Below are positions 52,084 through 61,681 of a stretch of DNA of 64,000 nt, in pieces. The position numbers were made by a program, and so were the translations under genes. A model generated the notes under the pieces. That model searched no databases and was not told the origin of the DNA. It saw nothing but the letters and a program-made list of their open reading frames with translations. Position 1 is the stretch's first letter; each line of letters opens with the position of its first letter. Source of the DNA: an uncultured Trueperaceae bacterium (GTDB lineage Bacteria; Deinococcota; Deinococci; Deinococcales; Trueperaceae); contig CALCHY010000369.1 in assembly GCA_937907415.1 (NCBI GenBank), forward strand, positions 67,645-131,644, in the 5' to 3' direction.

Positions 52084-55000
52084 GTGCGGTTAGCGTCCCT
52101 CACAGTCCAAGGTTTCAAGAGTTTCGGGAACCGCGTGAGCATCGAGTTCGCGCCGGGTGTTACCGCCATCATCGGGCCGAACGGCTCAGGCAAATCGAAC
52201 GTGATCGACGCCCTGCGCTGGACCACAGGTGGAGGGCGTGCCCGCGAGTTCAGGGCGACGGACAAGACCGACCTCATCTTCCACGGTGCGACCGGCAAGC
52301 GCTCCGTTGGGTTGGCCGAGGTCGAGCTCGAGCTGAGGGACGGCGCCACCAACGTCAAGGTCTACCGCAGCCTCGACCGCGAAGGCACGACGCGCCTGCG
52401 GCTCAACGGGCGCAGCGCCAGGTTCCTCGACGTCGAGGACGCCCTGACGGGCAGCGGACTCGGCCGCTCCGGTCTGGCGATCATCGGCCAGGGTGAGATC
52501 GGTCAGGTGCTCATGGCCGATCCTGCGAAGCTCCTCGACTACGTCGCAGAGGCAGCGGGGGTGGCGCGGTTAGCTGGTCGACGCGACCAGACCCTCGCGC
52601 GCCTCGAGACGGCAGCGCACCACCTCGAACGCTTGCAGGACGTGCTGACGGACCTAACGGCCCGCTGCCTGGCCTTGGAGTTCGAAGCGCGCGACGCTCA
52701 GCGGCATGCCGAGCTAAGCGCGCTGCAGTTGCGGCTGCGCTTCACGCTTGCAACCCAACGCTTCGAGCTCCTCGTCGCGGAGCTCAAGGAACTCGAGACG
52801 CGCAGGGGCCTCCTCGAAGGGGCGCTGGCAGACGGGCGCCATCACCTGGAGGAGCTCCGCGAGCAGCGCAAGGCGCACGTGGGGGACCGCGACCGAGCAG
52901 AGGAGCGCTACCGTGAGGCGGCCGCCCAGCTCGAGTTTCGGCGCGGCAACCTGCGCGTGGCCGAGGAGCGCTTGGGGCGCTTGACCGAGCGCGCAACTGC
53001 ACTAGACGCAAGGTCCGCTGCCGCAAGCGCCGAGCTCGAACGACTGGCACAGGCCACGCCACCCGCGGTCCCAGAGGACTCTCCAGCAGAGGCAACGCGA
53101 CGCGCCGAACAGGCGGCGAGCGAGGAGGCCGTTGCTGCGCAGGTTCTCGCGGAGGCAGCGGCGCGCGAGCGCAGCGTGCGCGACAGCTTCGAGCGGTCCC
53201 GTGCTGCACACGTGGAGTTCGAGCGCGCTGCAGCCGGCATTCAGTCGCGCCACGAGGCCCTCCGCTCGCAGTTGGCGCAGGTCGAGGCGCAACTCGAGGA
53301 ACTCAAGCGCGACAAGACCGCCGACGCCCTGCCCGCTTTAACCGCACGCCAGGCGACCGCCAGCGCGGCCTTGAGGGCGGCAGAAACCGCGGTCGAGGCG
53401 CAGCGCGCGAACCTGCAAGCGACCCACGAACGCCACGCCTTGGCTGCTGCCGAGGCCGTATCGCGCGTACACTCCGCCAACCGCAGTCGTGCTGCGTTCG
53501 AGGCGCGCCGCGGCTTCGCTCAGGGGCCACGCAATGCGCTCGGGTCCGCCATACCTGGCGTGATCGGGGCGGTTGCCGACCTCGTCAAGGTGGCGCCCGA
53601 GTACCAGGAGGCCATCGGCGGCGCGCTCGGCCGCCGCGCGGAGTACGTGGTCGTCGTAGACGCCGACACCGGCCAGAAGGTGCTCAAGCACGTGCGGCAG
53701 GCAGGCGGTTTCGTCACGGTGTTACCGCTTGACTTGCTCAGGCCGCTAGCCGACAGGGGACTGGGCGCTGCCGCCTCGCACCCTGGCGTGATCGGCCTAG
53801 CCACGAAGCTGATAGCGGCGGACGCCAAGTACAACGTCCTCTTCGACAACCTGCTTGGCGGCACCGTCGTCGTGGACGACATAGACAGCGCTACCGCCAT
53901 CGCGCGCAAGCCGGGCGCCAGGCCGCGGCTCGTGACGCTTGACGGCGACATCGTCGAGCCGACCGGCGCCATGAGCGGCGGCAAACGGTCTCAGCAAGCG
54001 ACCGTCCTCGGCGCCGCCGCTGACCTCGAAGAAGCAGAGGCCGCAGCAGTGGAGGCCAAGTCGAGCGCGGAAGCGGCTGAGGCTCAGCTCAAGAGCGCCC
54101 AGGCGACCATGCTTCAGCTCCTCCAGGAGCTCAAGGCGGCAACCGAGGAGAACCGCGTCGCAGCGCAGGCGCTCGCGGCCGCCCGCGAACGGAGCGCGGG
54201 GCACGACCGCCTAGTGGCCGACCTCGGGGTGCGGCGCGCACAGTTGGGCGAGGCGCGCGCTGCCCTGCCAAGCGCGGCAACGGACGGCAGTGAGCTCGCC
54301 TCCGCCGTGGCGGAGAACGAGCGGGCTCTGGCCGAGGCCGTCACGCAGGTCGACGACGCGCGTACTGCACTTGGCCGCAAGCGCGTCAGCGCCTCGGAGG
54401 CGCAGCAGGCGGCGGCCATGACTAGTGAGCGCTGGCGCCAACACGCAGAAGCCCAAGCTCGCTACCTAGCTGGCGCGAAGCGGGCAGAAGAGTTAGCCGA
54501 CGAGGTCGAGGCGCTGAAGGCAAGCCGCACCGGACTAGCACGAGAGTTGACGGAGGCGACCGCCGCCCGCGATCTAGCCAAGTCGGATATCCCGGCAGAC
54601 CTGGCGGCAGAAGAGGGAGCATTGGCGAAGGCGCGCACCGCGCTTAGCGACGCCGAGGCGGCCCTCACCGCCGCGACGGAAGCTCAGGCTCAGCGGGCGC
54701 AGGAGCTGGAGGAGACGAAGGTGCAGGCGGCCAGGCGCGAGACGGCGCTGGAGCTGGCGCAGGAGGACCTCAGGTCTTTCGCCGAGGGCATCGAGCTCCT
54801 CGACATGACAGAACGTGCTGCCCGTGCTCGCTTGCGTGAGGTGACGGAGGGGCTCGAGGCGCTCGAGGCGGTGAACCACCGCGCCGTGGCGGACCTCGCC
54901 GAGGTCACCGAGCGCAAGGAGAACCTCGAGGTCGAGACCGTGCAGGCGACCCTCGCGGTGACCGAGCTGCAGTCGGCGCTAGAGCGCATAGACAAGGAGA

Positions 55001-55506
55001 CGAGCGCACGCTTGCATGCGGCACTAGAGCGGCTGCAAACGGCGTTCGGCCGCCACGTTCAGCAGTTGTTCGGCGCGGACGCACGCGGCGGCATCGAGGT
55101 GGAGCAGGAAGGCAACCGGCCGACTGGCCTGCGCATTCGCCTCCAACCGCCCGGCAAGCAGACGTTGTCACTGCACCTGTTGTCGGTGGGGGAGCGCACG
55201 ATGGGCGCGCTGGCTTTCCTCTTCTCGCTGATAGCCGACGAGGGCGCCGGGCTGCCGGTAGCCATCCTTGACGAGGTCGACGCGCCACTCGATGAGGCGA
55301 ACATCAGGCGCTACGGCGCGTTCGTCGCTCGTCTGGCGCAGGAGGGCACGCAGTTCGTGCTCATCACCCACCAGAAGGCCACGTTCGAGATCGCGGAGAC
55401 GCTCTGGGGCATCACGACCGAGCAGGGGGTCAGCCGCGTGTTCAGCATCAAACGCGACGACGTACTAACGCCAGCGGCCAACGAGCAGGTAGCAACCGCC
55501 ACGTGA
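52084..55506 (+). CDS. smc: Chromosome segregation SMC protein
   Basis: A 1140-residue SMC ATPase. Walker A GPNGSGKS is at 31-38, the coiled-coil arms are interrupted by a hinge at about 480-620 (PRNALGSAIPGVIGAVADLV then GALGRRAEYVVVV), and the C-terminal head has signature LLSVGERTMGALAF and Walker B VAILDEVDAPLDEANI. It compacts and segregates the chromosome with ScpAB. GTG start; birA overlaps the stop as GTGA. Confidence 0.97.
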   Translation: MRLASLTVQGFKSFGNRVSIEFAPGVTAIIGPNGSGKSNVIDALRWTTGGGRAREFRATDKTDLIFHGATGKRSVGLAEVELELRDGATNVKVYRSLDREGTTRLRLNGRSARFLDVEDALTGSGLGRSGLAIIGQGEIGQVLMADPAKLLDYVAEAAGVARLAGRRDQTLARLETAAHHLERLQDVLTDLTARCLALEFEARDAQRHAELSALQLRLRFTLATQRFELLVAELKELETRRGLLEGALADGRHHLEELREQRKAHVGDRDRAEERYREAAAQLEFRRGNLRVAEERLGRLTERATALDARSAAASAELERLAQATPPAVPEDSPAEATRRAEQAASEEAVAAQVLAEAAARERSVRDSFERSRAAHVEFERAAAGIQSRHEALRSQLAQVEAQLEELKRDKTADALPALTARQATASAALRAAETAVEAQRANLQATHERHALAAAEAVSRVHSANRSRAAFEARRGFAQGPRNALGSAIPGVIGAVADLVKVAPEYQEAIGGALGRRAEYVVVVDADTGQKVLKHVRQAGGFVTVLPLDLLRPLADRGLGAAASHPGVIGLATKLIAADAKYNVLFDNLLGGTVVVDDIDSATAIARKPGARPRLVTLDGDIVEPTGAMSGGKRSQQATVLGAAADLEEAEAAAVEAKSSAEAAEAQLKSAQATMLQLLQELKAATEENRVAAQALAAARERSAGHDRLVADLGVRRAQLGEARAALPSAATDGSELASAVAENERALAEAVTQVDDARTALGRKRVSASEAQQAAAMTSERWRQHAEAQARYLAGAKRAEELADEVEALKASRTGLARELTEATAARDLAKSDIPADLAAEEGALAKARTALSDAEAALTAATEAQAQRAQELEETKVQAARRETALELAQEDLRSFAEGIELLDMTERAARARLREVTEGLEALEAVNHRAVADLAEVTERKENLEVETVQATLAVTELQSALERIDKETSARLHAALERLQTAFGRHVQQLFGADARGGIEVEQEGNRPTGLRIRLQPPGKQTLSLHLLSVGERTMGALAFLFSLIADEGAGLPVAILDEVDAPLDEANIRRYGAFVARLAQEGTQFVLITHQKATFEIAETLWGITTEQGVSRVFSIKRDDVLTPAANEQVATAT

Positions 55507-56222
55507 CCGAGCCGCGGCCCGCCTTGCCTGCGTGGCGCCTCGAGATTTTCGAGAGCTTGCCGTCTACTCAGGCGCTCATGCGCGAGCGCCTCGAGGGCGG
55601 GCAGCGAGTCGATGGGCTCGTTATACGCGCCGCTGAACAGCTGGCCGGGCGCGGTAGGCGCGAGAACGCCTGGACCAGCCAAGTAGGGGGGAGCTACCAG
55701 ACCCTCGCCCTGCAGGACAGGTGGGGCGGAGCGCTGCGCACGCCAGCGCTCACCTTGCGCCTTGCGGTGGCGCTGGCCGAGGGCCTGCGCGACGCCGGGG
55801 CCAGAGCCACCGTCAAATGGCCGAACGACATCTACCTCGGCGAGGGCAAGCTGCTAGGCATCCTCTCCGAGTACCTCCGCGGGCACCTGCTGGTTGGTGT
55901 CGGAGTGAACGTCAACAACCCCGTCCCGCCTGGCGCCGCCGCGCTTGCCGGTTGGGAGTTGGAGTACGTCAACGAGTTGGTACTACGCGGGGCGCGCACC
56001 GCGATCGCGGATCTTCTAACGGGTGCGCAGAACTTGACCGAGCGCCTCGAGCCGCTTGACCATCTCCGTGGCCGCTTGGTCACGGTCAAGACCTCTCGGG
56101 GCGTCGTCACCGGGGTGGCGGAGGGCGCGGACGAGGACGGCGCCATCTTGGTCCATGCCGACGATGGCGTGATTCGCGTCGTAGACGGCACCGTCTTGCG
56201 CTGGCGTTCCCCCGCGGAGTGA
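55503..56222 (+). CDS. birA: Biotin--[acetyl-CoA-carboxylase] ligase
   Basis: A 239-residue biotin protein ligase. The active-site motif AGRGRRENAWTSQVGGSYQT is followed by VKWPNDIYLGEGKLLGILSE and a C-terminal SH3-like domain (GRLVTVKTSRGVVTGVAEG). It lacks the N-terminal helix-turn-helix, so it is a class I ligase without repressor function. It overlaps smc as GTGA. Confidence 0.94.
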   Translation: MTEPRPALPAWRLEIFESLPSTQALMRERLEGGQRVDGLVIRAAEQLAGRGRRENAWTSQVGGSYQTLALQDRWGGALRTPALTLRLAVALAEGLRDAGARATVKWPNDIYLGEGKLLGILSEYLRGHLLVGVGVNVNNPVPPGAAALAGWELEYVNELVLRGARTAIADLLTGAQNLTERLEPLDHLRGRLVTVKTSRGVVTGVAEGADEDGAILVHADDGVIRVVDGTVLRWRSPAE

Positions 56223-56311
56223 GCTTCGCGCTCGCCATGTGCGAAGGGTGTGTGACGGACGCGCATACGCGCGTGTGAGGATAGCCGCTGCCATGGGTGA
56301 CGCACCTGAAG

Positions 56312-56317
56312 TAGCTT
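56312..56317 (+). promoter_or_regulatory. -10 box of the regulator-HEAT-glycosyltransferase operon
   Basis: TAGCTT ends 6 nt before the ATG at 56324. The 100-nt gap behind it also holds small inverted repeats (CTTCGC/GCGAAG near 56225-56247). Confidence 0.5.
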
Positions 56318-56323
56318 CTCGTC

Positions 56324-57178
56324 ATGCCCAACGGATGGAATGCGCACCCCGCACGCACTAGTGCGTTGCTACTGCTCGAGCGGGGCCGTGACGCAAGGCC
56401 GGTAGCGAGCGCCCTCGAAGACGGCGGCTGGACCGTCACCCTAGCCGAGTCTGCGGCTGCAGCCATGCAGCTCGCCACCGCGAACGACTACGGCTTGTAC
56501 GTGGTGGCCGCCGCGATCGAGGCGCCTCCTGGAAGAGCTCACCCGGCCGTTGAGCTCAAGCGGCTAGCGCCAGCCGGCCGCCATGTTCGGCTAGTGCTCG
56601 TGGCGGAATGCGTAGACGCGGAAACCGAGGCGCTCGCCGCGAATGCCGGCGCTTACCGGATCGCCGTTCTTCCCGTACTGATGGCTCCAAGCGCCGCAGC
56701 CGCCGCGGGCGCCCCGCTGGCCGCGGATGACGCGCCCCAACTCTGGGTGATCGACGATAGCCCTGCCATCAGGCTCCTAGCTGGCCGAGCGTTCGAGCGC
56801 AGCGGCTGGCGCGTTACCGAGTTCGAGGACCTGCATTCGGCCCGCACTAAGTTGCGCGCTGGCGGCAAGCCGCTTGCCGTGCTCCTCGACATCTTCTTGC
56901 CAGACGGTAACGGGCTTGATCAGGTGAGCAGCTTCACCTCCACCGGCGCGGTGGTAGTGATGCTCTCCGACCTGGCCGGCCCAGAGCAAGTGGAGCGCGC
57001 CTTCCTCGCCGGTGCGGTGGACATCGTGGCGAAGCCGGTGGACATGCGCACATTGGTGGCGCGCATCGAGCACGCCATCCGCAACTCCCAGGTGCGCGAA
57101 GGTGACTACCAGCACCAGGCCCTACCCGCAGCCGTCGAAGACCGGGGCGGCCAACGGTGGAACGACCTTAGACTCTGA
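56324..57178 (+). CDS. Tandem receiver-domain regulator (first receiver degenerate)
   Basis: A 284-residue protein. Residues 10-125 are a receiver-like fold without acidic-pocket residues or phospho-Asp. Residues 138-255 are a canonical receiver: Asp144/145, phosphorylatable Asp189 in LLDIFLPDGNG, Ser215 and Lys237. There is no output domain, so it probably signals by protein contact to the downstream HEAT protein or glycosyltransferase. It is the first gene of a three-gene operon; the partner kinase is not in view. Confidence 0.85.
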   Translation: MPNGWNAHPARTSALLLLERGRDARPVASALEDGGWTVTLAESAAAAMQLATANDYGLYVVAAAIEAPPGRAHPAVELKRLAPAGRHVRLVLVAECVDAETEALAANAGAYRIAVLPVLMAPSAAAAAGAPLAADDAPQLWVIDDSPAIRLLAGRAFERSGWRVTEFEDLHSARTKLRAGGKPLAVLLDIFLPDGNGLDQVSSFTSTGAVVVMLSDLAGPEQVERAFLAGAVDIVAKPVDMRTLVARIEHAIRNSQVREGDYQHQALPAAVEDRGGQRWNDLRL

Positions 57179-58416
57179 TGCCCTCCACCAGGACCGCATC
57201 GACGTACCTGGTGATCCTGGCCGCGGCCGCAGTGGCCGCGGTGACCATGACCGCCCTTCTCGTGCAGTTCCTCGGACCAAGCGAGCAGTCGCTGGCGTTG
57301 CGCTCGGTGATCGTGGCGTTGGCTGGCGCCGGCGCCGCGCTAGCGCTCGTCGCCATCTTGAACCTGACCTTAGTTGCGGCGAGGCGCGCACCAGCTGGCC
57401 ACGCGGAGGACCTCGACACGTGGGCGCGGGTTTGGGGTGAGGTCATCGACGGGGCGCCACCTCCTGTCGTGCCACGCGGCGCCGCGGCGATCGCCTCGGA
57501 AGCAGCCGCGCTGGTACTGAAGAACATGGTCGGCGAGGGCGCGGAGGCGGTGCGCGACGCCGTAGCCGCCAGCGGGGTGCTGCGCGCCGAACTCACTGCC
57601 GTCGGCCAGGCGGGTGGCAAGGATCCCGCGGCTCTCGAGCGCCTCGCCTGGCTGGCGTTCCCGGAGACTCTTCCACTGTTCTTGCGCGCCGCCACAGGCG
57701 TTGACACCCGCGCAGCGCACGCCGGACTCTTCGGAGCCTGCCGCGTTCTGGCTGGGAGAGGACCGGTTGACCGCGCCGTGCCGCAGGTAGCGCGCGCCAT
57801 CGCCGATCACACGAGCGCATCGAGCAACCCGCGAGGGGCGCGACCGTTCATCGCGGCCGCCCTAGTGGCTAGCGGCGTGCGCGTGACCGCGCTCTGCACC
57901 CAGCTCCTCTCGATGGGGGTTCAGGAAGAGGTGGCGGCGGCGGTGTTCGATGCCCTCGGCAGCGTGCAACCTCCCGACGCAGCGACGCTCGTCGGCGATG
58001 CGTTGATAGCCGGGCTCACTGGCGAGGCCGAGGCGGCGGCGTTGCGGGCGCTCGGCCGCATCGGCAGCGTCATCGACGCAGCGGTGCCCGCGGTGGTCAA
58101 CGCGGCCTCATCCGAGCATGAGGGGGTAAGGGTCCAAGCGGCGCACACCCTCGCCGGGGTGAAGCTCACCGACTCTCTACCCGTCCTGTGGCGCCTCTTG
58201 GGTGATCGGTCATACGAGGTGCGTTTGGCCGCGGCCGCGGCCATGCAGCGTTGCGGGCGCGAAGGTGACGCGGCGCTCCACCTCGCCCAGAGCACTCACG
58301 AGGACGCTTTCGCGCGGGACATGGCTGCCATGACTGCTTCGCTACCGCGCGGCACCAGCGCTGCGCTACTGCGCAAGACCGACTGGAGTGTAGCGGCCGC
58401 CAGCGCCCGCGCCTGA
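57178..58416 (+). CDS. Membrane protein with HEAT-like repeats
   Basis: A 412-residue protein. Two N-terminal membrane segments (about 10-32 and 40-66) are followed by a cytoplasmic alpha-solenoid. HEAT-like repeats are clearest at about 250-385 (AAALRALGRIGSVIDAAVPA, then SEHEGVRVQAAHTLAGVKL and DRSYEVRLAAAAAMQRCG). Such solenoids are binding platforms. Its ATG shares a base with the upstream stop (TGATG), implying coupled translation. It may link the receiver protein to the membrane glycosyltransferase. Confidence 0.82.
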   Translation: MPSTRTASTYLVILAAAAVAAVTMTALLVQFLGPSEQSLALRSVIVALAGAGAALALVAILNLTLVAARRAPAGHAEDLDTWARVWGEVIDGAPPPVVPRGAAAIASEAAALVLKNMVGEGAEAVRDAVAASGVLRAELTAVGQAGGKDPAALERLAWLAFPETLPLFLRAATGVDTRAAHAGLFGACRVLAGRGPVDRAVPQVARAIADHTSASSNPRGARPFIAAALVASGVRVTALCTQLLSMGVQEEVAAAVFDALGSVQPPDAATLVGDALIAGLTGEAEAAALRALGRIGSVIDAAVPAVVNAASSEHEGVRVQAAHTLAGVKLTDSLPVLWRLLGDRSYEVRLAAAAAMQRCGREGDAALHLAQSTHEDAFARDMAAMTASLPRGTSAALLRKTDWSVAAASARA

Positions 58417-58423
58417 AACACCC

Positions 58424-59806
58424 ATGATCATCGCCTTGCAGCTCGTAGTCTTAGCCACGTTCATCGTCATCAACGGGTCGAACGCCGCCGCGCTCGCGCT
58501 CGCCGCGCGCGCGTTGCTCCTACGTGGACGCCGCCTATCGCCACTCGAACAGACGCTCCTCACCCGGGCATCGACCTACCTGCCCGTCAGCTTCCTCATC
58601 GCCGCTTACAACGAGGAAGCGACCATCGTAAGCAGCATGAAGAGCCTGTTGGCCATGCACTACCCTGAGTTCGAAGTCATCGTCGTGAACGACGGCTCGC
58701 GTGACGCCACCCTGGACGTCCTGCGCGAGGCGTTCGCCCTCACCCCAAGCCTTCCGGGCCCGCGCCGCATGACGCAGCACGCCCCGGTACGCTCGGCTTG
58801 GCGCAGCAAAGTTCACCCGAACTTCCTCGTCCTAGACAAGGAGAACGGCGGGCGAGCCGACGCACTCAACGCCGCGCTCGAGCAGGCGCGCTATCCGATC
58901 GTGGTGATGACGGACGCCGACAGCCTCATCGACCCGGCGGCGCTTCAGAACGCGGGCACGCGCTTCCTCGAGGCGCCCACGCTCGTAGGACTGGGCGGCA
59001 CCATCCGCGTGGTGAACGAGGCGGAGGTCGTGGACGGCGCGGTGCGCGAAGCGCGGACCCCGCGCAACTTCATCGCCCGCTGGCAGCAGCTCGAGTACCT
59101 CCGCGCCTTCTTGGCCTCCAGAAGCGCCATGAGTCAGGTCAACACGCTGATCTCGATCTCGGGCGCGTTCGGGATCTTTCGCCGCAGCGCGCTCCTCGCG
59201 GCCGGTGGCCTCAACGTGGGCACGGTGGGCGAGGACTTCGAGCTCACCATCCGTCTGCACCGCTATTTCCGCGACCGCAAGCAGCCTTACAGCCTCGAGT
59301 TCATGATCGATCCGGTGTGCTGGACGCAGGTGCCAGCGGACGCGAAGACGCTCCGTGGCCAACGTGATCGTTGGCACCGCGGCCTGTGGGAGACGCTGTG
59401 GCTCCACCGTGACATGCTCTTGAACCCGCGCTACGGTCGCATCGGCATGCTCGGCTTGCCGTACGCCTGGGTGGTCGAGGGCATCTCGCCTATCCTCGAG
59501 GTGTCCGGGTACTTGATCATCATCGGACTCGCCGTCACCGGCAACCTAGACGTCTCGTTCACCGCGGCGTTCCTCGCCCTATCTGTGGTCTACGGCATGA
59601 TCGTCGGGCTCGCGAGCGCAGCCCTCGACCAGGCGCTTCCACACTCAGCTAAGCGCGTCGGGGACCGTTACCGGATGCTGATAGCCATCGTCACGGAGAA
59701 CCTCGGTTACCGCCAATGGCTGGCCGTCGTGAGGGTGATCGCCATGTTCCGCATTCGGAGCAGTATGGGCAAGTGGGGCGCCATGACGCGCCGCCGTTTC
59801 AGTTGA
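58424..59806 (+). CDS. Family 2 processive membrane glycosyltransferase (PgaC/IcaA/hyaluronan-synthase type)
   Basis: A 460-residue enzyme. One N-terminal membrane segment precedes the GT-A domain: SFLIAAYNEEATIVSSM, VVNDGSRDAT, DxD at 164-166 (MTDADSLID), GED at 269-271 and the processivity motif QRDRW at 313-317. C-terminal membrane segments follow (about 355-400). Enzymes of this class extrude poly-GlcNAc-like or related polysaccharides. The sugar is unknown. It is coexpressed with the regulator and the HEAT protein, and no deacetylase or porin gene is near. Confidence 0.9.
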   Translation: MIIALQLVVLATFIVINGSNAAALALAARALLLRGRRLSPLEQTLLTRASTYLPVSFLIAAYNEEATIVSSMKSLLAMHYPEFEVIVVNDGSRDATLDVLREAFALTPSLPGPRRMTQHAPVRSAWRSKVHPNFLVLDKENGGRADALNAALEQARYPIVVMTDADSLIDPAALQNAGTRFLEAPTLVGLGGTIRVVNEAEVVDGAVREARTPRNFIARWQQLEYLRAFLASRSAMSQVNTLISISGAFGIFRRSALLAAGGLNVGTVGEDFELTIRLHRYFRDRKQPYSLEFMIDPVCWTQVPADAKTLRGQRDRWHRGLWETLWLHRDMLLNPRYGRIGMLGLPYAWVVEGISPILEVSGYLIIIGLAVTGNLDVSFTAAFLALSVVYGMIVGLASAALDQALPHSAKRVGDRYRMLIAIVTENLGYRQWLAVVRVIAMFRIRSSMGKWGAMTRRRFS

Positions 59807-59815
59807 CGCTGGGTT

Positions 59816-60655
59816 CTACTTGCGTCCGATGACCTCGACGTGTGGGATGACGAGCAACCCGCTTGGGTCGCTTGCCCAGCGCAGCCACGCCCGCGAGATG
59901 GCGTCGAGGTCGTCGCCAGACGCCCAGCCCGCCGCGAGAAGTTGCCCGGCGAGGGCGGACTTGAGGATCCTCTCCGACCACATCTCGCCCCACCACGCCC
60001 TGGTCACGTCATCAGCGAAGCACCAGACGCTAGCCGTGACCGTCACCTGTTGGAAACCGGCTTGGTGCATCCAGGCAGGCAAGTAGCGGCCGGCGTCAGG
60101 CTCGCCGCCGTTCGCTCTGGCAGCGCGCGCGTAGAGGCTCAGCCAAGCATCCAGCTCAGGCAAGCGCGGGTACCACATGAAGCCGCCGTAATCGGAGTCC
60201 CTGGCCGCAACCAGCCCGCCTTGGCGGCAGACGCGCCGCATCTCGGTTAGCGCCCTGACCGGGTCGGCGACGTGCTGTATGACCTGATGTGCGTGCACCA
60301 CGTCGAACGAGTCGTCTGGCAGCGCCAAGTCGTGAACGTCTGACACCAGCGTCCGCACGCTGGCACTGCGCTGCGCGCAGGTCGCGCGGGTTAGCGCCAT
60401 GGCAGCTTCCGTTGCCTCCACCGCCGTTACCGTGCCGCCGGGAGCGACGAGCCTCGCGAAGTCCGCGGTGATGGAGCCAGGGCCGCTGCCAACGTCAAGC
60501 AGGTCGAGCCCAGGACGCAAGTGCGGCAACAAGTAGGCCGCGGAGTCTTGTGCCGTGCGCACGCTGTGGGAGCGCAGGACGGACTCGTGGTGACCGTGCG
60601 TGTAGGTGCCGGCGCCGCTCGGTGCCGAAGCAGCACTAGGGGAGACGTCTTTCAT
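59816..60655 (-). CDS. SAM-dependent class I methyltransferase
   Basis: A 279-residue methyltransferase. Motif I is LLDVGSGPGSITADFARLV, the acidic motif VEATEAAM follows, and DDSFDVVHAHQVIQHVADP is the post-I region. The HATTGxxS-type layout resembles UbiE/Coq5-like small-molecule methylases. The substrate is unknown. ATG at 60655 is 4-5 nt after GAAGGA. It is convergent with the glycosyltransferase, 9 nt apart. Confidence 0.88.
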   Translation of the reverse strand: MKDVSPSAASAPSGAGTYTHGHHESVLRSHSVRTAQDSAAYLLPHLRPGLDLLDVGSGPGSITADFARLVAPGGTVTAVEATEAAMALTRATCAQRSASVRTLVSDVHDLALPDDSFDVVHAHQVIQHVADPVRALTEMRRVCRQGGLVAARDSDYGGFMWYPRLPELDAWLSLYARAARANGGEPDAGRYLPAWMHQAGFQQVTVTASVWCFADDVTRAWWGEMWSERILKSALAGQLLAAGWASGDDLDAISRAWLRWASDPSGLLVIPHVEVIGRK

Positions 60656-60828
60656 CTGTTCCTTCAAGTTAATAACGGCTCCTTCTGGCGTGTTCGCGGC
60701 GCTGGACCTCGCATTGGCGCAGAGCTTACCGCCCTGCCGGCTTCAACCACAGTTCGAGGAGCGCTACCCAATCCGTACCTGTGAGGCGGTACCCGCGGCA
60801 CTACCATGCGTCTCAAGGAGGTACTGCC

Positions 60829-61143
60829 ATGGCCGAGCGTGACTTGGCGAAGGAACTCGACGAACTGAAGAAGAACCTCAAGGACCTTCAGAAGGACCTG
60901 CACGAAACCGCTGCGAGCAGTGGGAGCGTGGCGGGCGATGCGGTCGAGGCCCTCCGGGGGCGGCTGGAAAGCGAAGCCGAGCGTCTCATGGCCAAGCTGC
61001 GGGGCGCGGCGAGCGGCGCTGCGGAGACCGGCGAGCGCACGCTGCACAACGTCGAGGGCAAGATCGAAGAGCGGCCGTTCGCCTCGGTACTGACGGTGTT
61101 CGGAGTTGGGCTCGTCGTCGGTTGGCTACTGGGCCGCAAGTAG
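60829..61143 (+). CDS. YqjD/ElaB-like (DUF883-type) membrane-anchored protein
   Basis: A 104-residue protein. An acidic-basic coiled coil (LAKELDELKKNLKDLQKDLHE) is followed by an amphipathic region and a C-terminal membrane anchor ending FGVGLVVGWLLGRK. This is the YqjD/ElaB layout; Escherichia members bind ribosomes at the inner membrane in stationary phase. AAGGAGGT lies 6 nt before the ATG. It opens a small three-gene cluster. Confidence 0.82.
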   Translation: MAERDLAKELDELKKNLKDLQKDLHETAASSGSVAGDAVEALRGRLESEAERLMAKLRGAASGAAETGERTLHNVEGKIEERPFASVLTVFGVGLVVGWLLGRK

Positions 61144-61157
61144 GGCCGTAGCGGACG

Positions 61158-61436
61158 ATGCTTGAGCGGTTCACCGACTACTTCATAGCCTTCCTTGGTT
61201 TGCTGGAGGCCGAGGGGCGCGCTGCACGCAGGAACATCGTCGCGGCTGGCGCAAGGCTCGCCCTGAGTGCTGGCGGGGCGCTCCTACTCACGGCGGCCTT
61301 CGCGTTGTTCGGCCTGGCTCTCTACCTGGCGCTTGCGCCACACTGGGGGCAGGCCTGGGCGGTGGTGGCTTGCGGCGCGCTACTTTGCTTGCTGGGGGGA
61401 GGACTCTTGTGGCTCGCGAACAGGTCAGCGAAGTAG
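61158..61436 (+). CDS. Holin-like/YqjE-type small membrane protein
   Basis: A 92-residue protein with two membrane segments (about 28-50 and 62-85), an N-terminal amphipathic helix and a short basic tail, fitting the YqjE/phage-holin-3_6 superfamily. It is not part of a prophage here. It lies 14 nt after the YqjD-like gene and overlaps the next gene by 28 nt. Confidence 0.78.
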   Translation: MLERFTDYFIAFLGLLEAEGRAARRNIVAAGARLALSAGGALLLTAAFALFGLALYLALAPHWGQAWAVVACGALLCLLGGGLLWLANRSAK

Positions 61437-61678
61437 CCCGCGCTAAGTCTCAGTTGCGCGCCGCGGCAAGGAGCTCGGCCAGAGGGTCGGCGCTTGTCAA
61501 GACCGCGGTGGGTGTTGTCGGCCTACTGCGCTCCATGCGCCCTCAGCGACGGCAGGATGGGGCGCTAGTGGGGAAGAGGGTAAGCGTTTCCCCGCGCCCG
61601 CTGGTCGTTCTGGCTGGGGCAGCGGCGGCGGCCTTGACAGCCGGGCTACTGCTTCGGCGCTCGGCGGGCGGCCGCTGA
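61409..61678 (+). CDS. Small membrane protein, third gene of the YqjD/YqjE set
   Basis: An 89-residue protein. A basic helical N-terminus (SQLRAAARSSARGSALVK) leads to a single C-terminal membrane segment (PLVVLAGAAAAALTAGLLL). GTG at 61409 lies 5 nt after GGGAGGA. It occupies the YqjK position of the cluster. The family call is by position and shape only. Confidence 0.65.
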   Translation: MAREQVSEVARAKSQLRAAARSSARGSALVKTAVGVVGLLRSMRPQRRQDGALVGKRVSVSPRPLVVLAGAAAAALTAGLLLRRSAGGR

Positions 61679-61681
61679 GGG

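Noticed and set aside
61158..61436. Phage holin as evidence for a prophage
   Set aside because: It sits in a YqjD/YqjE-like chromosomal set with no phage structural or lysis genes around it.
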